In this document: piece after piece, positions 35,848-44,922 of the stretch
Layout: each line of letters starts with the position of its first letter
Numbering within the stretch: position 1 is the first letter of the stretch
Assembly (NCBI GenBank): GCA_039028975.1
Contig: JBCCHB010000050.1
Location: 35,109-99,108 of the forward strand
DNA from: JAHBNG01 sp039028975
GTDB lineage: Bacteria > Chloroflexota > Anaerolineae > Caldilineales > Caldilineaceae
Direction of reading: 5' to 3'
Length of the DNA stretch: 64,000 nucleotides
Notes under the pieces: model-generated
The model's database searches: none
Told to the model about the DNA's origin: nothing
The model's input: the letters and a program-made list of their open reading frames with translations, nothing else
Translations under genes and position numbers: made by a program

Positions 35848-36528
35848 ATGAAGATTCACTTTTACGCCCATGCTTGCTTCCGGCTAGAGGGAGACGGCTT
35901 ATCGGTCATAACCGATCCCTACACACCCGGCCCAGGCAACTCCCAATTTGAACCTATCAATGAGTCAGCTGACATTGTGCTTATGAGCTCAGATACCGAT
36001 GACTTCCACTCAGATCCCAGCCACATTGCCGGTGATCCGACCGTTATCAACACGCTAGACATTCCGTCAGTTGGTCAATCCATTGACGGGCTGTTCGTTC
36101 GCTCATTTCCAGTTATGGAGAGCCTGACTCACGATTTTGTGACCCGAGGGCCGGATGACTGCGCCCTGTATGCATTTACCTTAGGGGGTATTCGGGTTCT
36201 CCATATCGGCGATGTAGGGAATCCTATTGAAGAGCAGTATCTAACCACATTGGCGGGCCACGTCGATCTGCTCTTCGCCCTGACCGGTGGTCATGCAACC
36301 ATTGCACTCGACGACCTGGACACAGCCATTAACGCAATTCAGCCAAAAGTTGTGATCCCTATGCACTACTATCATCCTCGGGGTCGACTGGAGATCTTGC
36401 CCGTTGAGGAGTTTACCAAGCGCTACCCAACCGATCAGGTGACCTATGTAGGAGGAACGGATCTAGAGCTAACGCCGGATACGTTGCCCGAGACCATGCA
36501 TATTTATGTGCTGGAGCAATCGAGATAA
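35848..36528 (+). CDS. metallo-beta-lactamase-fold protein (UlaG-like) with altered metal motif
   Basis: 226 residues with the MBL/UlaG layout: MKIHFYAHACFRLEG start, VITDPYTPGPG, a central GIRVLHIGDVG strand-loop (metal Asp), and late VVIPMHYYHPRG (metal His). The usual HxHxDH loop is replaced by SSDTDDFHSD near 48-57, so most ligands of one site are missing. It may bind one metal only, use other residues, or be non-catalytic. The stop (TAA 36526-36528) is one base before the sulfatase ATG, so the two are translationally coupled. That coupling suggests one pathway, possibly handling a sulfated substrate; inference only. Confidence 0.82.
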   Translation: MKIHFYAHACFRLEGDGLSVITDPYTPGPGNSQFEPINESADIVLMSSDTDDFHSDPSHIAGDPTVINTLDIPSVGQSIDGLFVRSFPVMESLTHDFVTRGPDDCALYAFTLGGIRVLHIGDVGNPIEEQYLTTLAGHVDLLFALTGGHATIALDDLDTAINAIQPKVVIPMHYYHPRGRLEILPVEEFTKRYPTDQVTYVGGTDLELTPDTLPETMHIYVLEQSR

Positions 36529-36529
36529 C

Positions 36530-38008
36530 ATGACTGCTCAACAACCATCCACCGATCGACCCAATCTACTCTTTATTATCGCTGACCAGTTACGCGCTGA
36601 TTTTCTTGGCTGCTATGGTGCCGACTTTGTCGAGACACCCAACATTGATTCACTAGCGACCCAAGGAGTACGCTATGACCGAGCATACTCTGCCTATCCA
36701 ATTTGTGTGCCGGCTCGAGCCTCTTTGCTAACCGGGATGAATGCAATTCGCAATGGTGTCACTGACAATGGCCTGTGGCTGCGGCCAGATTTGGCCGATT
36801 GCGGCATTCATACATGGCCCGAGCTACTCAATCAGGCGGGGTATCACACTGGGGCCATCGGCAAGATGCACTTCTACCCTTGGGACATTACCCACGGTTT
36901 CCAATATCGGGTGGCAGCCGAGGATAAGCGCTGGCTGGAGGTGCGAGACGAGTATTATCATTTCCTACGCGCCCACGGCTATCGGAAGTATCATGGCAAT
37001 GAACACGAAGGCTACTATGAGAACAAAGGGGCCATCATAAACAAAATTCCCTGGGATTATTCAGTGGATCACTTTGTAGGCATGGAAGCATGTCGCTATC
37101 TAGAGACCTACGGTTCCGAAGAACCCTTTGCCGCCATGATCAGTTTCCCTGGCCCTCACTGCCCCTATGATCCCAATCCAGAGTTTTTAGAGGGGCTAAA
37201 TGCCCAAGCCATGCCCTCTGCCATTCCTGAGGTACCCGGAAATACCCCCAAGCTACGTCAAAGCAACATCGACGGCAACAAAGGGGAGTGGAACGGTGTT
37301 GACCATACTGACTTTACTGATGCCCACAAGCAGAAAATTCGTCTACACTACGCCGCCCTGGTTCGCCAAATTGACTATGAGATTGGTCAAATTCTTCGCT
37401 CACTCGAAGAATCTTCGTTAAGAAATAATACAGTCATCATCTTCACTAGCGATCACGGCGACTATCTGGGCGATCACAATTTTATCGGCAAGAGTACCTT
37501 CTTTGAAACTGGTATTCACATCCCTATGATCGTCTCAGTGCCGGATGGGCCACACGGGGCAGTCTGTTCGGAATTGGTCATGCTGACTGACATCACCGCA
37601 ACCCTGCTGACTTTGGCGAAAGTTGAACTACCTGCCTACATGGATTCTCAACCGCTACCAGGATTAGGTCTGCCGGATGCACTACCCCGAGATCGCATCT
37701 ATGGAATGACATCAAATGGTTGGATGAACTTTGACGGCACGTGGCGACTTCATAAATATAGCACCGGTGAGTCACTCCTCTTCAATGTTCAGGATGACCC
37801 CAGCGAGCAGAGAAATCTAATTCGCGATCCAAAATACCAAGAAATATTAGTACGCCTGGAAAGCGAACTAACACAAGAGATTATGCGGTCGGTAACCGAC
37901 TCGCATGAGTCCAGTCGGGTCTATTCCGGCAACAGCATGTGGAGCGATCCCAGTTTTGGTGCTAGAGGATGGCAGCGCCAATACCCACTCAGCCGAACAA
38001 TTTCTTAG
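36530..38008 (+). CDS. type I sulfatase
   Basis: 492 residues from ATG 36530. The alkaline-phosphatase-superfamily metal Asp residues are in LLFIIADQLRADFLGCYG near 12-30. The formylglycine motif C-x-P-x-R is CVPARASLLTG near 60-70, so a formylglycine-generating enzyme is required elsewhere. The second metal site is in FTSDHGDYLGDH near 300-312. No signal peptide is visible, so it is cytoplasmic as predicted. It hydrolyses sulfate esters or related aryl substrates, or is a phosphonate hydrolase homologue. It follows the MBL gene after one base (TAACATG). The longer frame from 36506 overlaps the MBL gene and lacks a family match. Confidence 0.93.
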   Translation: MTAQQPSTDRPNLLFIIADQLRADFLGCYGADFVETPNIDSLATQGVRYDRAYSAYPICVPARASLLTGMNAIRNGVTDNGLWLRPDLADCGIHTWPELLNQAGYHTGAIGKMHFYPWDITHGFQYRVAAEDKRWLEVRDEYYHFLRAHGYRKYHGNEHEGYYENKGAIINKIPWDYSVDHFVGMEACRYLETYGSEEPFAAMISFPGPHCPYDPNPEFLEGLNAQAMPSAIPEVPGNTPKLRQSNIDGNKGEWNGVDHTDFTDAHKQKIRLHYAALVRQIDYEIGQILRSLEESSLRNNTVIIFTSDHGDYLGDHNFIGKSTFFETGIHIPMIVSVPDGPHGAVCSELVMLTDITATLLTLAKVELPAYMDSQPLPGLGLPDALPRDRIYGMTSNGWMNFDGTWRLHKYSTGESLLFNVQDDPSEQRNLIRDPKYQEILVRLESELTQEIMRSVTDSHESSRVYSGNSMWSDPSFGARGWQRQYPLSRTIS

Positions 38009-38117
38009 CAGAGTGGCGCAAAGTGATATTTGGACGAATCGGTGAAGTCAATCGATCATGCGAAAAGTAGTATGTTCGGCTATAATGTTCATGTAATTTA
38101 CGTTCGGGAATATAACC

Positions 38118-38387
38118 ATGACAATTGTCTGGACAGATTATTTGAAGTATCGGGCATCAATAAGGGGATTTGATCTCAACGAACTTGAACGTATATTGAA
38201 ACAGTCCTCAGAACGATATATGGATACTGAGACCGGCAGTCTAATCGTAGTAGGTCGTCATAAAGGGCAGATGGTCATGATTGCATACGATGCCAGCGAT
38301 GATGAAATCACTCCCATTACCGTACATTCCATCACTCGGCAGCAGGTACAGTTTCGAGTAAGAGCAGGAAGATTTGCGAATGAATAA
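38118..38387 (+). CDS. DUF4258-like small protein, putative toxin
   Basis: 89 residues. The pattern ASIRGFDLNELERILKQSSERYMD, followed by GSLIVVGRHKGQMVMIAY, resembles DUF4258/BrnT-like RNase-fold toxins, which are short beta-rich proteins. It overlaps the following DUF2283 gene by 8 bp. Paired small genes of this type are common TA-like modules. A promoter-like TATAAT occurs at about 38081-38086, upstream of the ATG. Toxicity is not shown by sequence alone. Confidence 0.65.
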   Translation: MTIVWTDYLKYRASIRGFDLNELERILKQSSERYMDTETGSLIVVGRHKGQMVMIAYDASDDEITPITVHSITRQQVQFRVRAGRFANE

Positions 38388-38613
38388 GCCAAAAATGACC
38401 TATTTTGAGCGAGAAGATATTCTGCATATTATGATTGCAGAAGGTCCTGAAAGTAGTAGTATGGAACTTGCCCCAAATATTACCGCAGAGCTGAATGACA
38501 AAAACGAATTAATTGGCATCGAGATTTTGAACGCTAGTTTGTTTATGCGCGATACTGTTCTTGAATCAGTACAGGCAAAGATGGCGCAGTTGGTTGGTAT
38601 AGAACCAGCGTAA
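38380..38613 (+). CDS. DUF2283-family protein, putative antitoxin
   Basis: 77 residues from ATG 38380. The pattern MTYFEREDILHIMI, then AELNDKNELIGIEILNAS, is the DUF2283 signature (a Y-D-x-D-x-L-Y-I ... D-x-x-G-x-V-x-G-I-E-I-L-x-A pattern). DUF2283 proteins often pair with DUF4258 proteins. The start overlaps the preceding stop (AATGAATAA), indicating coupling. I choose the ATG over the in-frame TTG 6 bp upstream. Confidence 0.75.
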   Translation: MNKPKMTYFEREDILHIMIAEGPESSSMELAPNITAELNDKNELIGIEILNASLFMRDTVLESVQAKMAQLVGIEPA

Positions 38614-38654
38614 TTCTGAAATCTCTTGCTTCAATTATAAAATTTCCATTCGTG

Positions 38655-39191
38655 ATGGAATTCCACCTTGTTCCCCAAAATACGGCCCTACTGATCATCG
38701 ACATGCAAACTCGGTTTGTCCACGGTACGCCCAATGGCCTTCTGATTCTTAACCGTATCAATCATCTAGCATCCATGTGTCGTGCAGCTGGCATTCTCAT
38801 TGTCCATACAAAACATATCTTCCGGCAAGAGAAGATGAACGTGCTAGGGGCAAACGAGCTACATAAGGACCTGCTTGTCGAGACATCTGACATCATCATT
38901 GAAAAATATCGTCTGGATGCATTTCACGAGACTGAACTCGAATCCATCTTGCGTTTGCATGAAATTGATACCGTTGCCATTTGTGGCCTACGGACAAATG
39001 AATGCTGCATGATGAGTGCATACCAAGCGGCCATCCATGATTTTCGTGTTCTATTCTTGAGTGACGGGACCGCAGCAAAAGAGCGTCTGTATGGAATCTC
39101 CGCAGCAGAGCATCATCGGGCGGCCTGTGCAACCATCGGCTCCCTATTCGGCACGGTTCTCACGATTAATGAGCTAATCGATCAGATTTGA
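38655..39191 (+). CDS. isochorismatase-family cysteine hydrolase
   Basis: 178 residues. Catalytic triad of the family: Asp in ALLIIDMQTRF near 12-22, Lys in IIEKYRLDAF near 83-92, and Cys in GLRTNECCMMSAYQA near 113-127. A cis-peptide-like VAICG precedes the Cys. Members hydrolyse nicotinamide, N-carbamoyl compounds or isochorismate; this one cannot be assigned. A GTG three bases upstream is an alternative start. A palindromic repeat follows 9 bp after the stop. Confidence 0.9.
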   Translation: MEFHLVPQNTALLIIDMQTRFVHGTPNGLLILNRINHLASMCRAAGILIVHTKHIFRQEKMNVLGANELHKDLLVETSDIIIEKYRLDAFHETELESILRLHEIDTVAICGLRTNECCMMSAYQAAIHDFRVLFLSDGTAAKERLYGISAAEHHRAACATIGSLFGTVLTINELIDQI

Positions 39192-39200
39192 TAACCCAAT

Positions 39201-39277
39201 CTATACTGCGGTCGTTTTGAGAACTGGAGTTTAAAGGCGTCCTACAGAGAGACTAAACTCCGGTTCTGAAACGGAGC
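39201..39277 (-). repeat. GCTCCGTTT palindrome family, copy 1
   Basis: On the minus strand it begins GCTCCGTTTCAGAACCGGAG and ends AAACGACCGCAGTATAG. The GTTTCAGAACCGGAGTTTA arm pairs with TAAACTCCAGTTCTCAAAAC. Other copies: 54307-54385, 55000-55075, 61522-61598. It fills the gap between the isochorismatase and PhyH genes, pointing away from PhyH. Confidence 0.8.
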
Positions 39278-39298
39278 GGCATATAAAGGAGAAAGAGC

Positions 39299-40105
39299 AT
39301 GGCTCTAACAGATGAAGAACGTTTCCGCTTCGATCTGACCGGCTTCTTGGTCCGGCCAGCTATCTTGACGGCGGATGAGGTAGCCACTCTGGTCGACCAG
39401 ATAGACCGTATTCATCATAATCCTGATTCGCTACCGCCTGAAGAGAAAGACGTTCCAGGTGGTGCAGCCAGCATCCTAATCGATCACCCTCAAGTGATTG
39501 ATGTGCTCCACGAGATCATTGGTCCCGATGTTCGGTTGGAAAATTGCACGTCAATCTGGCGTACTAAAGGGCAAGCTCACGGAGAATTACATGGAGGCGG
39601 GCCCCAGCAGGCTGATCCAATCTTTGGCTATCGAGTCAAAAACGGTCGCATTCATGCGGGAATGGTGCGGGTTATCTTTGAACTAACCGATATTGCCATA
39701 GAAGACCAAAGCACGCACTTCGTTGTCGGCAGCCACAAGGCAGAGTTTCCTATGCATCCCGACCATATGTCGTTGGAGTTAGGCAAGCGTAGCCCCTACT
39801 TAATGAGCTATGAGTGCCCGGCTGGCAGCGCCGTATTCTTCACTGAAAATCTCTGTCATGCTGGGCCAGTTTGGCAACGGGATACGCCTCGAGTTGCTGT
39901 CTTAAATGCCTATGCTCATCTTGCAACCCATTGGCATCGGCTCAAGGTGCCGCCAGCTGTGTTGGCTGGTTTACCTAGAGAAAAGCAGGCTTATTTCCGT
40001 GAGACATGGATTGCTGACTTTCGCACCAAACCAGCTACCCACAATACAGTAGAACGCTTTCTCTCAAACGACGAAGCGCCTATCACTACGGATACCCAAC
40101 CCTAA
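39299..40105 (+). CDS. phytanoyl-CoA dioxygenase (PhyH) family protein
   Basis: 268 residues of the Fe(II)/2-oxoglutarate dioxygenase fold. The proximal iron motif lies around the GELHGGG segment (residues about 95-101). The distal His is in ENLCHAGP near 182-189, and the 2-oxoglutarate Arg is in TPRVAVLNAYAH. The N-terminal FDLTGFLVRPAILTADEVATL is typical of PhyH proteins of secondary metabolism and unknown hydroxylation reactions. RBS AAAGGAGAAAG is strong. The stop codon abuts the ABC exporter ATG (TAAATG), so the two are one unit. Confidence 0.88.
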   Translation: MALTDEERFRFDLTGFLVRPAILTADEVATLVDQIDRIHHNPDSLPPEEKDVPGGAASILIDHPQVIDVLHEIIGPDVRLENCTSIWRTKGQAHGELHGGGPQQADPIFGYRVKNGRIHAGMVRVIFELTDIAIEDQSTHFVVGSHKAEFPMHPDHMSLELGKRSPYLMSYECPAGSAVFFTENLCHAGPVWQRDTPRVAVLNAYAHLATHWHRLKVPPAVLAGLPREKQAYFRETWIADFRTKPATHNTVERFLSNDEAPITTDTQP

Positions 40106-41938
40106 ATGGCCCACTCATCACACTTTGAACCCTCAACTCATTCCGAACAAAGAAATCATTGGATCGCGATCCAGACGTTAAGCACTTACTTATGGCCAGC
40201 CAATAGATCTGATCTAAAAATTCGGGTAATTCTGGCCATGATCTGTTTGGCACTATCCAAGATCGTCAACGTCTATATACCCTTTTTATATAAAGGTGCT
40301 GTGGATGCACTCTCCCAGGAACAAGCCGTTTTGGCTCTGCCGTTTATGTTGATCCTGGGATATGGTATTGCTCGTGTATTGACCCAAGCATTCGATGAGC
40401 TACGTGGCCTACTCTTCATCAAAGTCTCTCAACATGCCCAACGTATCATTTCCCTCAACACCTTTAAACATTTGCACCAACTCTCCCTGCGCTTTCATAT
40501 GGACAGGCAAACGGGTGGCCTATCCAGGGTCATTGAGAGAGGCATTGCCGCCATTGGGTTTATCCTTCGCTTTGTTCTCTTTAGCATTCTGCCCATCCTC
40601 ATAGAGATTGTGATGGTGACAGTCATTCTCTTTGTCCAGTTTGATATTCGGTTCGCTGCAGTCACCTTTATTACCATTGTGGGCTATGTTGCCTTTACCT
40701 TTTTGATTACCGAGTGGCGCATTAAATTTCGACGGGCCATGAATGAAAAGGATTCGGAAGCCAATACCAAGGCCATTGACAGCTTGCTCAATTACGAGAC
40801 GGTAAAGTATTTTGGCAATGAAGAGCACGAACACGACCGTTACAACCAAGTCCTCCGGGGCTATGAACAAGCAGCCATTCAAAGTCAATCTAGTTTAACT
40901 CTACTAAATCTGGGGCAAGGAGCCATTATTGGCATCGGTTTGATCCTTGTCATGACCATGGCAGGTCAAGGTGTGGTTGAAGGAAGGTATACCATTGGTG
41001 ACTTTGTGCTGGTCAATACTTTCCTAATTCAGCTCTATCTGCCCCTCTCCTTTTTGGGGACCGTCTATCGCGAGCTGAAGCGCGGTTTGGTGGACATGGA
41101 CAAGATGTTTGAATTGGTCGATGTGGTACCAGAGATTCAAGATCCCCCAGACGCCCAGCCCTTGGTGGCCAGTGACGGCGCGATTGAATTTGAGAATGTC
41201 AGCTTCAGCTACAATCCTGACCGCCCTATTCTAAAAAATGTCACCTTTGCTGTACCACCAGGTAAGACAGTGGCAATTGTGGGTCCCAGCGGTGCGGGCA
41301 AGTCGACTATATCTCGTATTCTATTCCGCTTCTATGATATCGAATCGGGATCCGTACGAATTGATGGTCAAGACATCCAATCTGTGACCCAAAAATCACT
41401 ACGCGAATCTATTGGCGTTGTTCCTCAGGACACAGTTCTATTCAACGATAGCATCGAATATAACGTTCAGTACGGTCGCCCAGAGGCCTCTTTGGATGAG
41501 GTTCGAGAGGCTGCCCGTATGGCCAAGATCCACGATTTTGTTGCCGAGTTGCCCCAACAGTACGAGACCAAAGTTGGCGAACGAGGGCTAAAACTCTCTG
41601 GCGGAGAGAAGCAGCGAGTGGCTATTGCTCGCACAATCCTGAAGAACCCCAAGATTCTTCTCTTTGACGAAGCAACATCTGCATTGGACTCCCATACCGA
41701 AAAGGAGATTCAAGCATCTCTGCGCGAGGTCTCCAAAGATCGCAGCACCCTAGTGATTGCCCATCGGCTCTCGACCATTGTGGATGCCGATGAGATTATT
41801 GTGCTTAAGGATGGCGAAATTGTTGAGAGTGGCAACCATGCTCATTTGCTTACTGTGGGTGGGGAATATCGCTCGATGTGGGAGCGTCAGCAGGAAGCCC
41901 AGGAATATCAGAAAAAGTTGGAGGTATTGGAGGTCTAA
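40106..41938 (+). CDS. ABC exporter, fused permease-ATPase (Atm1/HMT-like)
   Basis: 610 residues. The N-terminal six-helix transmembrane domain covers about 35-320. The cytoplasmic ATPase has Walker A GPSGAGKST near 393-401, Q-loop VPQDTVLF, signature LSGGEKQR near 495-502, Walker B ILLFDEATSALD and H-loop IAHRLST. The blocks NTFKHLHQLSLRFHMDRQTGGLSRVIERG and NYETVKYFGNE are typical of the Atm1/HMT1 subfamily, which exports glutathione- or thiol-conjugated compounds. A homodimer is expected. It is translationally coupled to the PhyH gene, so it may export that enzyme's product; inference. Confidence 0.93.
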   Translation: MAHSSHFEPSTHSEQRNHWIAIQTLSTYLWPANRSDLKIRVILAMICLALSKIVNVYIPFLYKGAVDALSQEQAVLALPFMLILGYGIARVLTQAFDELRGLLFIKVSQHAQRIISLNTFKHLHQLSLRFHMDRQTGGLSRVIERGIAAIGFILRFVLFSILPILIEIVMVTVILFVQFDIRFAAVTFITIVGYVAFTFLITEWRIKFRRAMNEKDSEANTKAIDSLLNYETVKYFGNEEHEHDRYNQVLRGYEQAAIQSQSSLTLLNLGQGAIIGIGLILVMTMAGQGVVEGRYTIGDFVLVNTFLIQLYLPLSFLGTVYRELKRGLVDMDKMFELVDVVPEIQDPPDAQPLVASDGAIEFENVSFSYNPDRPILKNVTFAVPPGKTVAIVGPSGAGKSTISRILFRFYDIESGSVRIDGQDIQSVTQKSLRESIGVVPQDTVLFNDSIEYNVQYGRPEASLDEVREAARMAKIHDFVAELPQQYETKVGERGLKLSGGEKQRVAIARTILKNPKILLFDEATSALDSHTEKEIQASLREVSKDRSTLVIAHRLSTIVDADEIIVLKDGEIVESGNHAHLLTVGGEYRSMWERQQEAQEYQKKLEVLEV

Positions 41939-41963
41939 GAACAATCCGCGTCCAGTAGCCTAC

Positions 41964-42175
41964 CATGCAACAAGCTGCACCACAAGGAATGAATATCGAA
42001 CAAAGATTAGAAGATTGTGCAGATTCTTCATCTTTCTAATCTTTTCATCTTTGTTATTTACAGGACGGACATTCATTCATCGAGACGCACCACGGACGGA
42101 TGAAAACCGAACAAAGATTAGAAGATTGTGCAGATTCTTCATCTTTCTAATCTTTTCATCTTTGTTATTTACAGG
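41964..42175 (+). repeat. AACAAAGATT palindrome family, two tandem units
   Basis: The 68-bp stretch 41997-42064 is identical by eye to 42108-42175 (period 111 bp). It starts CGAACAAAGATTAGAAG and ends TTTGTTATTTACAGG. Before unit 1 is the conserved flank ATGCAACAAGCTGCACCACA. Ends 24 bp before the kinase gene start. Identity implies a recent duplication. Confidence 0.88.
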
Positions 42176-42199
42176 GAAGACCATAACGGAGTCACGAGT

Positions 42200-43213
42200 A
42201 TGTCCAACCTAGGATTGGAAAGTATCATAACAGAAGCGTTGGTTACCAGCTACAATGCAGGTGATATGGAGCTCTCCCTTCTGGCTGATGGGGTCAAGCA
42301 TGTGTATCATGTCCAGCGCGATATTGGTGACGACTGGATCTTGCGTGCATTTCCGATAAATCCCCAAGGACATCTAGGGCGTGGTGCAGATGCAATCGCT
42401 CGAATGTTGCTCTATCTTGAACGTCATAACTATGCAACAGAGTGGGTGATCCCAACCTGTGCAGGTCAACCTGTGTTTACCCATGAAGGGTGGCAACTCC
42501 TGGTAACGACCTACGTTGGCGAGTCGCTTAGGAAATGGGCACCTGAGTACGGTCGTTCTGAAACCCGCAAAGCATCACCATTGCCACCCGCTATCTATGG
42601 TAAGTTAGGGGAAGCATTGGCGCAGCTTCATAATCTTCCGATTGAAGAGGCAGCTTCATTGCCTAAGGCTGGTATGTTGCCTGCTCGAGAGTTGACCTGG
42701 GTTGGTGGATATATTGATGAGGTGGCTGATCAGGTACCGCCTGCGTATCAACAGTGGTACAATGAATTAGCGTCTGCAGTCCGCAAATCCCATCATTGCC
42801 AAGACCTGAAACAGGTTCTCATTCACTGTGATCCAAATCTTGGTAATGCAGCAATAGGCAACAATGGTGATGTTGTTTTTATTGACTGGGATGTTGTCGG
42901 GCTAGGCCCAGCGGTTTTTGATTTGGGCTGCTTGTTGATCAATTGTGTGACTGAAGAGTTCAAGCCAGATGTGATTGCTATTCATGCTGTAATGGACGGG
43001 TATCGACAACATCGCTCCTTATCTGCGCTGGAATTGGATCGACTGAATGACGCTGTTCCCTCACAGATATTAGTGACGCTTGGCGGTTATTTCCCTTCCC
43101 TTATCAAAGGGGAAGTTGGTGACGATGAACTGATCTACGGATTGACCTATAAGCAATGGCAAGCGAAGTATTGGGCTGCGGCAGAGATTGTACGGATTGC
43201 TCAAGGGAGATAG
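42200..43213 (+). CDS. aminoglycoside-phosphotransferase-family kinase
   Basis: 337 residues with the APH/choline-kinase fold. The catalytic loop is LIHCDPNLGNAAI near 210-222 (family motif HGDxxxxN) and the metal Asp is in VVFIDWDVVGLGP near 228-240. The N-terminal lobe carries a YHVQRDIGDDWILRAFP strand pair. Bacterial members phosphorylate small alcohols or amines, not necessarily antibiotics. ATG 42200 is preferred, with GGAG 11 bp upstream; the longer frame runs into the palindromic repeat. Substrate unknown. Confidence 0.82.
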   Translation: MSNLGLESIITEALVTSYNAGDMELSLLADGVKHVYHVQRDIGDDWILRAFPINPQGHLGRGADAIARMLLYLERHNYATEWVIPTCAGQPVFTHEGWQLLVTTYVGESLRKWAPEYGRSETRKASPLPPAIYGKLGEALAQLHNLPIEEAASLPKAGMLPARELTWVGGYIDEVADQVPPAYQQWYNELASAVRKSHHCQDLKQVLIHCDPNLGNAAIGNNGDVVFIDWDVVGLGPAVFDLGCLLINCVTEEFKPDVIAIHAVMDGYRQHRSLSALELDRLNDAVPSQILVTLGGYFPSLIKGEVGDDELIYGLTYKQWQAKYWAAAEIVRIAQGR

Positions 43214-43256
43214 CGGATTCGATTTCTGGCCATTTATAAAAGTGAGGAGAAGCAAG

Positions 43257-44861
43257 ATGGCAGACTTCACAAAAGAAGTTGACCAACTGCTGGCAAAATG
43301 GGATAAAACCACATCACCCGGCTGTGCGATTGCAATCATCCATAATGGGGAGGTGGTTCACAAGCAAGGATATGGCATGGCGAACTTGGAGTTAAATGTG
43401 CCGATTACGCCATCCTCTGTCTTTTATCTTGCCTCCGTTTCCAAGCAATTTGCGGCTATGGCAATCGCATTGCTGGTTGAGATGGGCAAGATTACCCTGG
43501 CAGATGATATCCGTCAATATTTGCCAGAGCTACCTGACTATTGCGATTCCATTACCATCGACCATCTGGTACGACACACCAGTGGTCTGCGTGATTATCT
43601 TAATCTGGGATCACTGGCAGGAAAGAAAAGTGAAGACGTCTGGACAGAAAAAGAGCTGCTGGAGATGCTTATCCGGCAGAAAGGATTAAATTTTCTGCCA
43701 GGTGATCAATATGCCTATAGCAATTCTGGTTATGTCTTATTGACAGTAATTGTTAAGCGCGTCACCGGCCAATCGATGCAAGCATTCTCCAAAGAACATA
43801 TGTTCAAACCGCTGGGTATGCGGCACACTGTCTTTAAAGAAGATCATCAATTGGTTATTCCAAATCGTACTGCTGGCTATTCACGTAAAGCAAACAACGG
43901 TTTTGTCAATGAATTTCACAACCTTCAAGTAGTTGGAGATGGTGGCCTCTATTCAAATGTAGAGGACCTAATTTTGTGGGACCAGAATTTCTATCACAAT
44001 CGGCTAGGAAAGGGAACACAGGCGCTGCTTGATTTGGTGCACTCAACGAAGACTTTGAATGATGGCTCGAAACATACATATGCTTTTGGCCTAGAGCACG
44101 AAACATACCGCGGGCTAAACGCCGTGGCGCACAGTGGTGGTCTTAATGGTGCGCGAACCCATATGAAGCGTTTCCCCAAACAGAACTTTACTGTCATTTG
44201 CTTATCTAATCTTTCTGATTTTGCACCAGAAGAGGTGAGTTACAAGATCACTGATATCTATCTCTCTGATCATCTTCAGCCAATCCAGAGTGATATCGAT
44301 ACAAAACCGGCTAAGCCTGCTGAACATGAATCAGAAAGCTTGGCAGACAAAGTTGGCTTGTATCGCAATCCAAAAACAGGTATTATACGCCAAGTTAAAT
44401 TCCAAGATGATCAGCTTGTGGTACTCATTAACACAGAATTTGTCGTACCATTGCAGCCTATGGGCAAAAACCATTTTAAGGCCCTTGGGTTTCCCGTTGA
44501 GGCTCTGTTCGAGCCGTTTCAATCAGAAGGCAGATTCCAAATGCTTGAGATTTTTGGAGATAATCCTGCCATGGTCTATGAACCAGCCGAATCCGCAAAG
44601 CCCACGGCCGATGCATTGGTTGAGTATTGTGGAACGTATCACAGCATTGAGCTAGAGACAGACTATTCGCTCGAAATTGATGAGGGAAACTTGATGTTGC
44701 GCCATCGTAAAATTGCGGACAATCAACTGCTGCCGACTATTGAAGATGGCTTTATGGGCAATCGATTCGAAATTCTTTTTGCCCGCAATGAAGACAATTC
44801 CATTGCGGGCTTCACGTTGAATTCTGACCGAATTCGGAATATCTTTTTTACACTTCGGTAG
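43257..44861 (+). CDS. class C beta-lactamase-like serine hydrolase
   Basis: 534 residues from ATG 43257 (GAGGAG upstream). Active-site motifs are S-x-x-K in ASVSKQFAAMA near 59-69, Y-x-N as YSNSGY near 154-159, and HSGG in VAHSGGLNG near 290-298. Without a signal peptide it is probably an intracellular esterase or D-aminopeptidase-like enzyme rather than a resistance lactamase. The C-terminal 170 residues form a lipocalin-like beta domain common in this family. It is 43 bp after the kinase gene on the same strand. Confidence 0.9.
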   Translation: MADFTKEVDQLLAKWDKTTSPGCAIAIIHNGEVVHKQGYGMANLELNVPITPSSVFYLASVSKQFAAMAIALLVEMGKITLADDIRQYLPELPDYCDSITIDHLVRHTSGLRDYLNLGSLAGKKSEDVWTEKELLEMLIRQKGLNFLPGDQYAYSNSGYVLLTVIVKRVTGQSMQAFSKEHMFKPLGMRHTVFKEDHQLVIPNRTAGYSRKANNGFVNEFHNLQVVGDGGLYSNVEDLILWDQNFYHNRLGKGTQALLDLVHSTKTLNDGSKHTYAFGLEHETYRGLNAVAHSGGLNGARTHMKRFPKQNFTVICLSNLSDFAPEEVSYKITDIYLSDHLQPIQSDIDTKPAKPAEHESESLADKVGLYRNPKTGIIRQVKFQDDQLVVLINTEFVVPLQPMGKNHFKALGFPVEALFEPFQSEGRFQMLEIFGDNPAMVYEPAESAKPTADALVEYCGTYHSIELETDYSLEIDEGNLMLRHRKIADNQLLPTIEDGFMGNRFEILFARNEDNSIAGFTLNSDRIRNIFFTLR

Positions 44862-44897
44862 GCTGTAACATAGAGGGAAGCGTCCTTAGATGCGAAG

Positions 44898-44919
44898 CGG
44901 GGCGTAGGGGTCTGCCCCG
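44898..44919 (+). terminator. GC-rich hairpin after serine hydrolase gene
   Basis: CGGGGC (44898-44903) pairs with GCCCCG (44914-44919), loop GTAGGGGTCT, 37 bp after the stop. No long T-run follows. Confidence 0.5.
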
Positions 44920-44922
44920 TAA

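Noticed and set aside
42200..43213. antibiotic resistance (aminoglycoside phosphotransferase)
   Set aside because: Only the kinase fold is visible; the family phosphorylates many small molecules and there is no resistance-gene context.
43257..44861. beta-lactamase resistance gene
   Set aside because: Class C-like motifs but no signal peptide and an added C-terminal lipocalin-like domain, typical of esterase/peptidase relatives.
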